The position numbers and the translations under genes were made by a program. 64,000 nucleotides of DNA from Loktanella sp. 5RATIMAR09 (GTDB lineage Bacteria; Pseudomonadota; Alphaproteobacteria; Rhodobacterales; Rhodobacteraceae), in NCBI RefSeq assembly GCF_001419985.1, contig NZ_LJAL01000004.1:186001-250000 (forward strand), given 5' to 3'. The notes under the pieces were generated by a model. The model was not told the DNA's origin. It did no database searches and saw nothing but the letters and a program-made list of their open reading frames with translations. Shown in pieces: positions 1-6,003 of this stretch (its first letter is position 1; each line of letters starts with the position of its first letter).

Positions 1-763
1 CGGCATCATTGACGCCAACAGCCTGCACGATGCAACCGGCCTGCCCGTTCTTGCGCAGTTCTCGCACCGCGCACTGCGGCACTTTGAAAAGGGCGCGCGC
101 AATTTGCCGGCCACGGCCCGACCCGGCCTGTTGCAAGCGGGGCGCAAGTTGCACACCGCGCTCGCGCTGACACCGCAAGGCAGCAAAGCGAAAGTGATCG
201 TATCAACGTCAAGCACAACCGCAGAAGGCAAAACGCACCATGCGCTTCTCTTGGCCCAGACGCTTGGCATGTCGGGTAAACGGGTGGTTCTGATCGGGGC
301 CGATGGGCCTAATTCTCTGTTGCTGTCGGTTCTTGGCGCAGACCTTTCGCGTTCTGCGCAACAGGGCTGGATGAGCGGCGAAAAGACAACACATTGCCCA
401 AGTATTGGGGCCGATGTTCTGGTTCTGCCGGACATGGCGGACTGCCATACGCCGCTCTTGCCAGACCAATTGGTCGCGCGACTGTACAGCCTGCGCGCAA
501 GCTATGACCACATCATCATTGACGCCCCACCCGTATTGGCCGCACCAGAAGCCCTGCTTTTTGCGCGTGAATCCGATGCGATCATCTATGCGGTCCGCTG
601 GTCAAAGACCCCGCGTGCCGTGGTCCAACGCGGGCTCGAGGCTCTGGAAGATATCGGGCATCCGGCGACAGGGCTTGTCCTGTCACGGATCAATCTGCGC
701 AAGATGCGACAATGGTCCAACGATCCTTGCCTGACCGCACTGCAATCGGCGCAAATGATCTAG
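1..763 (+). CDS. Exopolysaccharide biosynthesis tyrosine kinase (Wzc/ExoP C-terminal domain), 5' end outside window
   Basis: The reading frame is open from base 2 to a stop at 763, so the start lies upstream of the window. The visible part, about 253 residues, matches the cytoplasmic BY-kinase domain of polysaccharide co-polymerases. It begins with the stretch about a GLPVLAQ-type sequence that normally precedes the kinase, and later has a hydrophobic strand ending in DAPPVLAAPEAL, the Walker-B-like IIIDAPP motif of this family. The Walker A position is degenerate: STTAEGKTHHAL replaces the usual GEGKST/S, so ATP hydrolysis may be weak. There is no tyrosine-rich tail. In the family these proteins control polymer length during capsule or EPS export. 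The sugar transferase at 2786-3442 supports an EPS locus. Family assignment is fairly sure; activity is not. Confidence 0.8.
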   Translation, partial: GIIDANSLHDATGLPVLAQFSHRALRHFEKGARNLPATARPGLLQAGRKLHTALALTPQGSKAKVIVSTSSTTAEGKTHHALLLAQTLGMSGKRVVLIGADGPNSLLLSVLGADLSRSAQQGWMSGEKTTHCPSIGADVLVLPDMADCHTPLLPDQLVARLYSLRASYDHIIIDAPPVLAAPEALLFARESDAIIYAVRWSKTPRAVVQRGLEALEDIGHPATGLVLSRINLRKMRQWSNDPCLTALQSAQMI

Positions 764-774
764 GGGCAGTGAAA

Positions 775-799
775 AGGGCCGCACACTGCGGCCCTGTTC
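775..799. terminator. Bidirectional intrinsic terminator
   Basis: A 9-bp perfect stem (AGGGCCGCA at 775-783, TGCGGCCCT at 787-795) with a 3-base loop lies between two convergent genes. On the minus strand the stem is followed by TTTTC, so it best ends the spike operon; on the plus strand the following GTTCCTT is a weaker U tract. Confidence 0.75.
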
Positions 800-800
800 C

Positions 801-2405
801 TTAGGGTGTCACCGAGATCACATGCCGGTTGTAAAACTGCACAGTGTCGCCCTCTTGCAGGGTCAATCCGCCATCCACACGCGCACTGATATAGGCCTTT
901 GCGGGCCAGTCAGCCGCTCCGCTGGCAGTGCGGCCTTCGATATTGGGCAAGACAAACGCATCGAACGCATCAAGCCGGTTGCCCGCCACCGAAAGCGCGC
1001 CCGCCTCATGGCCATAAACGAAGCTCGCCAAAGGTGTGACACCCGTCAACCCCAGCGTGCCCGTAGCCGGAAAGGCCAGCAGATCATCCGTCTGGCCCGC
1101 ATAGTCTGCGGGGCTGACGACCGATCCGTTTTCTGCCGTCAGGGTCTCGATCACCGTTGTCGCGGTCTCCCCCTCCCAGCGGACAAAGGGCAACATGCCG
1201 GCATAGAGCCACTCCACATCAAAGCTGGCGGCTGTGACCGCAACCTGCACTGTGTGGTGGATGGCGCCGGCGGATATCGCGCGACTGGTCTGGCATGTCG
1301 CCAGCGGACCGCTGCCCCCACCTTGCCAGGTCGAGGTCTCGACCATCGCGATCCGGCGTCCGACACTCAGGCCGTTGCCCGTCGTCGCAGGTACCCAAGG
1401 CGTACCGTCAAGTGTGATGGACAGCGCATCCAAAGTATCGCGGCCATGGGTTTGCCCACCCACTTCCACGACACTGTCACCGACATCCAGACGCGCAGCA
1501 TATTCGCGCTCGGACGCATAATCGATGATGGCAAAGCTTGGATAGGTCGGGCGGCTGTCCACCCGCCAGTCCAGCGCCCCGTCCGAGGCGATCCCGCTCA
1601 TATGGGTCGGTCCCGCCGTGCCGCTGACACCGTTGGCACGGGCGGCATAATACATCCCACCGAATTGGACCTCATCCCCCATTGCGTAGGCCGTATCCGG
1701 CGTCCAAAGCGGCGGCAGGATATGCGGGTCGGCCAAGGCACCCGTGATGGCAACCGCTTCAACCATAATCGCCCCGCCACCGGGCGTAGCAGCACCACCA
1801 AAGCTCAGGGTGACAGTGTGTTCACCCGTCAGACCACTGGCCACCTTGATCGACTGGCGGCGGGTCAGATCGGTCGCGGCATAGCTCGAAAAGGCCTTAA
1901 AGCCCAAACCGGCAGGATCAGAGATCTCATTCACGAGGGTCTGCGCGCCATCAATCTCGACCTTCACATAGCCGCCACTGGTGCGACCGGTATAGTTGAT
2001 CCACATGTCATAGGGCGCATCCCTGCCCACTTGCACGGTTGCGCTGGCCCCGGTCGAGCCGGTACTGATCGCGCGATTACCGGTATAGCTGGCCGCGAAC
2101 CCAGACCCCGATGTCTGCAGTTGCGACCAGCTGCCCGTCAGACTCATCCGGCCAACAGGATAGACATTGCGCAACTCAACCAGCTGCGTCTCACGCCACG
2201 ACATCCGGATTGTCGGATCAGTCTGATCCAGACGCAGACGGGCTGCGTGATGCGGTCCCACTTCGGTCCAGATGGTCAGACCACCCTCAAAACCCTGCGC
2301 AAGCGCAACAGAGCGGCCCCCGCCATGGGCAAAGAACGCAGCCATAGGCTGTGGCGCGGGCACAAGGCCCGGCACCGCACCCGGCGAAAGCTCTAAACCA
2401 ATCAT
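801..2405 (-). CDS. Capsule-binding head-spike/tail-fibre-like protein (GhsB-like)
   Basis: A 534-residue beta-rich protein rich in Gly, Thr and Ser, with no signal peptide. Residues about 95-235 look like a jelly-roll carbohydrate-binding module (MWINYTGRTSGGYVKVEIDG and, further on, HTVTLSFGG). Residues about 245-295 match the Trp-Ala-Tyr-Gly-Asp-x-Val-x-Tyr pattern of small chitin/cellulose-binding folds found in phage fibres (WTPDTAYAMGDEVQFGG, later DGALDW). The ATG at 2405 begins two bases after the stop of the preceding spike-base gene, so the two are translationally coupled. In Rhodobacter capsulatus a spike-base gene (ghsA) and a capsule-binding gene (ghsB) form the same pair away from the main GTA cluster. 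The GhsB role here is inferred from that pairing; a prophage fibre is the alternative. Confidence 0.6.
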   Translation of the reverse strand: MIGLELSPGAVPGLVPAPQPMAAFFAHGGGRSVALAQGFEGGLTIWTEVGPHHAARLRLDQTDPTIRMSWRETQLVELRNVYPVGRMSLTGSWSQLQTSGSGFAASYTGNRAISTGSTGASATVQVGRDAPYDMWINYTGRTSGGYVKVEIDGAQTLVNEISDPAGLGFKAFSSYAATDLTRRQSIKVASGLTGEHTVTLSFGGAATPGGGAIMVEAVAITGALADPHILPPLWTPDTAYAMGDEVQFGGMYYAARANGVSGTAGPTHMSGIASDGALDWRVDSRPTYPSFAIIDYASEREYAARLDVGDSVVEVGGQTHGRDTLDALSITLDGTPWVPATTGNGLSVGRRIAMVETSTWQGGGSGPLATCQTSRAISAGAIHHTVQVAVTAASFDVEWLYAGMLPFVRWEGETATTVIETLTAENGSVVSPADYAGQTDDLLAFPATGTLGLTGVTPLASFVYGHEAGALSVAGNRLDAFDAFVLPNIEGRTASGAADWPAKAYISARVDGGLTLQEGDTVQFYNRHVISVTP

Positions 2406-2407
2406 GC

Positions 2408-2665
2408 TCAGTACCACGCCACCAGTTGCGCCGTGGTCCCGGAGGCCAGCACCCGCGCAGGCCGGATCGATAGCACAACGCCCGCTGCAAGATCGTAGGT
2501 CACGATTTCTCCGGAGGCATCCTGCAATGCGGCCGTCCCTGCGGTGTTGACATAAAGCGCGCGCGGCCGCACCGGCAAGTCGGATAGATCAGAAGGTGCC
2601 ACGACATAATGCGCCACGGCGGGCGAGGTCAGGTTCACATAATCGGTGTCAAAGGGATCAGGCAT
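2408..2665 (-). CDS. Head-spike base protein, RCAP_rcc01079 (GhsA) type
   Basis: An 85-residue protein with the pattern of the GTA spike-base family: LTSPA near the N-terminus, a (V/A)xPSDxxDLP segment followed by RALYV, a central GEIVTYDL strand, and IRPARVLASGTTAQ near the end. I recognise this as the family named after R. capsulatus rcc01079, whose product anchors the head spikes of the gene transfer agent. The ATG at 2665 has a GGAG nine bases upstream and is preferred over an in-frame start 30 bases earlier. It precedes the large spike/fibre gene with a two-base gap. The gene sits in an EPS locus rather than among capsid genes, which fits the known dispersed location of ghsAB. A lone prophage remnant is less likely because no other phage gene is nearby. 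Confidence 0.7.
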   Translation of the reverse strand: MPDPFDTDYVNLTSPAVAHYVVAPSDLSDLPVRPRALYVNTAGTAALQDASGEIVTYDLAAGVVLSIRPARVLASGTTAQLVAWY

Positions 2666-2731
2666 TCTCGGTCTCCAGTTAGGAATGAACCTCAATGCTT
2701 AAGAACTTTAACTTACCAACCGCCTTGATAG

Positions 2732-2782
2732 CCGTACGTAGGACCACGCAACACCTTAGGTGTCTGCCCCACATACGTACGG
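2732..2782. promoter_or_regulatory. Nested palindromes upstream of the spike genes
   Basis: Outer arms CCGTACGTA (2732-2740) and TACGTACGG (2774-2782) enclose an inner palindrome ACACC-TTA-GGTGT (2751-2763). The element occupies the short gap between the sugar transferase stop and the spike-base start, both on the minus strand. It could be an operator, for example for a LuxR-type regulator, or an mRNA hairpin that separates the two transcripts. There is no U tract, so a simple terminator is unlikely. Confidence 0.45.
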
Positions 2783-2785
2783 ACT

Positions 2786-3442
2786 CTAACGCCCCTTGCG
2801 TCCTGCAATCACACAGACCGTCCGCCACGCGATCCACAGATCAAGCCGCAGACTAGCGTGCGCGATATAGTAGTGGTCAGCCGCGACCTTGCGTCTGATC
2901 CCCTTCAAACCGTCCACGTAGCCGATCTCGGTTTGCGCAAGTCCACTGATCCCCGGCATGACCTGATGGCGGGCGGCATAGCCGGGCACCTGCTTTTGAT
3001 AGGCGCAGGCATGCTCAAAAAGGTCGGGACGCGGGCCGATCAGGCTCATCTCTCCGCGCAAGACATTCAGGATTTGGGGAAGCTCATCAATCCGGCACTT
3101 GCGCATTACTGCCCCAAGCGTGGAAATGCGATCTTCTTCCAGTCTGTCAAAAGCACCCCTTGTTTGCGTTACGGCATGACGCATCGACCGGAACTTGTGG
3201 GCCATGAACGGCCGACCCGCATATCCCATGCGCACCTGCCGGTGCATCAAGGACCCGCGATTGAACACAGGGTTGAACAGCAGCAATCCTGCCGCAATCA
3301 CCGCCAAGACAGGCAACAACAACAAGGATACAGCGATATCAAACACCCGTTTGGAGAGGGGCGACTGTCGGGATAGCAAGTGGCCGTCTTGACTGACAGG
3401 CCAGGTGGCCAAATCCACAATATCGTCCTGAAAATCAAACAT
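2786..3442 (-). CDS. Undecaprenyl-phosphate sugar phosphotransferase (ExoY/WcaJ C-terminal type)
   Basis: A 218-residue bacterial sugar transferase. It has one N-terminal hydrophobic segment after SKRVFDIAVSLLLLPVL, the HKFRSM box, the DELPQ..NVLRGEMSLIGPRP core with the catalytic Asp-Glu pair, and PGISGLAQ toward the C-terminus. Such enzymes move a sugar 1-phosphate from a nucleotide sugar to undecaprenyl phosphate at the inner membrane and so start capsule or EPS repeat-unit synthesis. The GTG at 3487 would add 15 residues; I give the ATG at 3442 because the conserved domain starts after it, but the ribosome site is weak for both. It lies upstream of the spike genes on the same strand, with a CtrA box before it. 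Confidence 0.88.
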   Translation of the reverse strand: MFDFQDDIVDLATWPVSQDGHLLSRQSPLSKRVFDIAVSLLLLPVLAVIAAGLLLFNPVFNRGSLMHRQVRMGYAGRPFMAHKFRSMRHAVTQTRGAFDRLEEDRISTLGAVMRKCRIDELPQILNVLRGEMSLIGPRPDLFEHACAYQKQVPGYAARHQVMPGISGLAQTEIGYVDGLKGIRRKVAADHYYIAHASLRLDLWIAWRTVCVIAGRKGR

Positions 3443-3520
3443 TGCAGACTGCACTCTCACCTGACCCTGACAGACACGTCGCAACACGTCTTCCGCTACC
3501 GTCAGCTTTCACGAATAAGG

Positions 3521-3535
3521 TTAATGAGTGATTAA
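3521..3535. promoter_or_regulatory. CtrA-type binding box TTAA-N7-TTAA
   Basis: TTAA at 3521-3524 and TTAA at 3532-3535 are separated by exactly seven bases, the full CtrA consensus spacing. The box lies 78 bp before the ATG at 3442 (33 bp before the alternative GTG at 3487). CtrA controls GTA genes in Rhodobacterales, so a site in front of the sugar transferase and spike genes is coherent. A chance match in a locally AT-rich stretch is possible. Confidence 0.5.
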
Positions 3536-3594
3536 GGTAAAACCTGCGCCAGAAAATGATCCGGGATTCGGGTAGGCCCGCCCTGTAGACGTAG

Positions 3595-3642
3595 AAATGG
3601 CGATCCGAGAAGGAATCGAACCCTCAACCTGCTGATTAGAAG
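3595..3642. repeat. Left attachment repeat: 48-bp copy of the tRNA-Arg 3' end
   Basis: Bases 3595-3642 are identical to 11951-11998, which covers the 3' half of tRNA-Arg(TCT) including the encoded CCA, the T arm and most of the anticodon arm. After 3642 the two copies diverge. This copy is not a functional tRNA because the 5' half is missing. It marks the distal end of the integrated element. Confidence 0.93.
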
Positions 3643-3772
3643 CCGCGTTCAGGCCCTTTCGCCGCACTTCGCCAAACACCGCTTATCAGACATAAATTCT
3701 TGATTTTAATATATTTTATTTGACGATCGCTGCGCTGCTCGCACATAGAAGACTCCATAGAACGCTGCATGG

Positions 3773-3790
3773 TGCTTCCGTATTGCTTCC
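3773..3790. promoter_or_regulatory. Candidate integrase arm-type sites, left arm
   Basis: TGCTTCC occurs at 3773-3779 and again at 3784-3790, an 11-bp period. The same tandem pair with the same 11-bp period and orientation is at 11869-11886 inside the other end. Pairs one helical turn apart near both att cores are what arm-binding sites of tyrosine integrases look like. The left pair ends 29 bp before the integrase ATG, so integrase could also repress itself. Confidence 0.5.
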
Positions 3791-3819
3791 ATAAAAGCGG
3801 CAAATTCATGAGGTTTGAG

Positions 3820-5010
3820 ATGGCAAAACTGACCAAGCGTTTCGTCGAAAGTCTGGCGGCTCAGGGGAAAGACTACATCGCCTTCGATAGCGAGGTGAAC
3901 GGCTTTGGCGTTCGTGTGATGCCCTCCGGTCGTAAGAGTTACATCATCCAATATCGCTCCGGCGGGCGCACAAGGCGGATGGTCATCGGACGGCACGGCA
4001 CAGTCACCAGTGAGGAGGCACGCAAAGAAGCCGTCAGGCGACTGGGCGAAGTCGCGCGCGGTGATGACCCATCAAAGGACCGTGGCGACCGCAGGCGCGC
4101 CCCTACAATTTCGTACCTCTGCGATAGGTTCATCGTAGACTATGCCGAACCGAAACTGAAACCGCGCACAGTCGTCACCTACCGAAGCCAGATCAAAAAC
4201 TACGTCAAACCCAAGCTCGGCAGCTTCAAGATCGAAGACGTATGCCGCGCCGATATAGCAGCACTGCACCATTCGCTTCGCGACCGCCCCTACCAAGCGA
4301 ACCGTGTCCTGATGTTGCTGTCACGCATGTTCAATATGGCGGAACTCTGGGGGCTGCGCAGCGAAAGCACAAACCCTTGCCGCATGATCCCTAAGAACCG
4401 CGAACGATCTCGCGAAAGGTTCCTATCACAAACAGAACTGATGCGCTTGGGCGAAGTCTTTCAAGATGCGCTGGCAACAGGCCAAGAAACGCATCACGTG
4501 ATCGCCGCCTTCCAACTCCTGTTGCTGACCGGATGTCGCCTAGGTGAAATCCAAACGCTACAATGGGATTTCGTCACGATGACACACCTAGAACTGCCGG
4601 ATAGCAAAACCGGAAAGCGACGCATCCCGCTTTCACCGGACGCGCGCATGATCCTCGAAAACCTGCCCGATACCCCAGACAACCCTTACGTCATCATTGG
4701 CAAACATCCCCAGACCCATATCACAGACCTCGAACGCCCTTGGCGGAGGCTTCGAGACGCCGCAGGAATGCCCGAACTGCGCATTCATGACCTGCGGCAC
4801 ACCTTTGCATCTATTGCCGTCATGAATGGCGTTGATCTGCTGATGGTTGGCAAGATCTTGGGGCATTCGAACTATCAAACGACCATGCGCTACGCCCACC
4901 TTGCAGATGCGCCTGTGAGAGCGGCGGCGGACAAGGTGTCTGGACTAATGGCGGGGGCAATCACGCGAAGCGCACAACCAGTGACAAGAAAATTGCGAGT
5001 CGTTGGCTAG
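3820..5010 (+). CDS. Tyrosine-family site-specific integrase (island type with N-terminal arm-binding domain)
   Basis: A 396-residue integrase. Residues 1-80 form the DUF4102-like N-terminal domain (FGVRVMPSGRKSYIIQYR, then IGRHG). A SAM-like core-binding domain spans about 95-200. The catalytic domain holds R240 in TGCRLGEI, K263 in SKTGKRR, H323 and R326 in HDLRHTF, H349 in LGHSN and nucleophile Y358 in MRYAHL, so all expected residues are present. The ATG at 3820 has AGG seven to nine bases upstream; an in-frame ATG at 3808 is the alternative. It points inward from the left repeat of the tRNA-Arg island and is the obvious enzyme for its integration and excision. It is complete and likely active. 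Confidence 0.95.
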   Translation: MAKLTKRFVESLAAQGKDYIAFDSEVNGFGVRVMPSGRKSYIIQYRSGGRTRRMVIGRHGTVTSEEARKEAVRRLGEVARGDDPSKDRGDRRRAPTISYLCDRFIVDYAEPKLKPRTVVTYRSQIKNYVKPKLGSFKIEDVCRADIAALHHSLRDRPYQANRVLMLLSRMFNMAELWGLRSESTNPCRMIPKNRERSRERFLSQTELMRLGEVFQDALATGQETHHVIAAFQLLLLTGCRLGEIQTLQWDFVTMTHLELPDSKTGKRRIPLSPDARMILENLPDTPDNPYVIIGKHPQTHITDLERPWRRLRDAAGMPELRIHDLRHTFASIAVMNGVDLLMVGKILGHSNYQTTMRYAHLADAPVRAAADKVSGLMAGAITRSAQPVTRKLRVVG

Positions 5011-5130
5011 CGGCCCTTAGCTGCCCTTGATTGCATATGTCAGTGCTGCAGTGCAGCTACATGAAAGCGGACTTGGTCTATGCCGAATTTTTGAAGAATA
5101 AAATTAGACACGGGTATCTGGGCGTAAACA

Positions 5131-5571
5131 TCAGCGGTTTGGTGCCGCTTGAAGCGCAAATGCTCTAGCCTCTTTGAGTACCGCGTGGGCTTCTTCGATG
5201 AGAATAGTATCCCGTTCCCACTGTCCTTCGGGCCCACCAGTAAACTTTTCACCATGTAGGTAGCTGTTTCGAACGCGACAAACTCCGTTGATAATGAGCT
5301 GCGTTACATTTGATAATGGCGAGGTAATTGGCGGGTCCCATTGCAAGTCTTTCAAAAGGCGTCGTGGCGGCTCGCCAATCAGTGTTTTTGCTATCCCAGA
5401 CTGTACTACATGGTCGAAGAATTCCCGCCCCAATTCCTTCGCGAATTCATCCCAATTTGCTTCTGCGACCGTCCTGTCTCTCCGGAGATACTGTGGCGAC
5501 CGCTTGAGAGCGTATTCCATCGACCCAAAATCTGACGCAAACGCGGTTGCCGCTGCTTGTGGATTGGACAT
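5131..5571 (-). CDS. HEPN-domain protein, putative RNase (toxin-like)
   Basis: A 146-residue, mainly helical protein. Near the C-terminus is RVRNSYLHGEKF, with R101, N102 and H106 forming the R-x4-H active-site motif of HEPN ribonucleases in its common RNxxxH form, followed by a helix with an acidic residue pattern (ERDTILIEEAHAVL). HEPN proteins cleave RNA in toxin-antitoxin, abortive-infection and CRISPR-linked systems. It lies 168 bp downstream of the relE-like gene on the same strand, in an island with a restriction enzyme. No MNT nucleotidyltransferase or other usual partner is adjacent. The family call rests on the motif and helix pattern only; whether it acts with the toxin/RM pair is inference. 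Confidence 0.6.
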   Translation of the reverse strand: MSNPQAAATAFASDFGSMEYALKRSPQYLRRDRTVAEANWDEFAKELGREFFDHVVQSGIAKTLIGEPPRRLLKDLQWDPPITSPLSNVTQLIINGVCRVRNSYLHGEKFTGGPEGQWERDTILIEEAHAVLKEARAFALQAAPNR

Positions 5572-5739
5572 CTCAATACCCCACTTACTTTGATGCTGTA
5601 GTTAGCATAATTCATCGGTTTCACCTTCGGCCCAAAGCTGCCGTCCATCGACCACCTGAAGTGCTGCGGCTCGGCCCGTAGAACCTTCCGTTCGCTGCAG
5701 GCGCGAACCCAGTCTGGGCGTTACGACAGAGAGTTGTAT

Positions 5740-6003
5740 TTATAGATTGCGATAGACCCGCCCTCTGTTGCCAATCTTGAGAATGAAAATTTTAGCCTCA
5801 TCATCTGGTTGTAAATAGACCACTCGAAGGCTTCCGCTGCGAATGCGCCAAAGCGCATCATGGCCCTTGAGTTTTTTCGACCCAACTGGCTTTGCGTCCT
5901 CTGCTAACTTGTCAATCTTTGCGGCAATTAGACGTTGGTCGGTTTTTGAAAGGGCCTGAAACTGCTTCATGGCAGCGGATCGGAACAGTATCTCGAATTT
6001 CAA
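5740..6003 (-). CDS. RelE/ParE-family toxin without a separate antitoxin gene
   Basis: An 87-residue protein with the RelE fold pattern: a first strand (KFEILFRSAAMKQF), two helices, then LKGHDALWRIRSGSLRVVY and the final strands ending in KIGNRGRVYRNL. R53, R60, K76, R80 and R85 are candidates for the basic RNA-binding surface. It begins with TTG at 6003, the base right after the TAG stop of the restriction gene; the first ATG is at codon 12 and would remove the first strand, so TTG is preferred. RelE toxins cut mRNA on the ribosome and ParE toxins inhibit gyrase; the sequence does not decide between them. No antitoxin gene flanks it; the antitoxin-like segment appears to be the tail of the preceding protein. 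Confidence 0.85.
   Translation of the reverse strand: MKFEILFRSAAMKQFQALSKTDQRLIAAKIDKLAEDAKPVGSKKLKGHDALWRIRSGSLRVVYLQPDDEAKIFILKIGNRGRVYRNL

Noticed and set aside
822..2396. 524-codon plus-strand frame opposite the spike protein gene
   Set aside because: Mirror frame rich in Arg, His and Gln; the minus-strand gene is coupled to the spike-base gene and has domain patterns.
3598..3642. A second tRNA-Arg gene
   Set aside because: Only the 3' part is present; it is the attachment-site copy without a 5' half.
4072..4296. Antisense frame inside the integrase gene
   Set aside because: Shadow of the integrase coding sequence; no start signal or family pattern.
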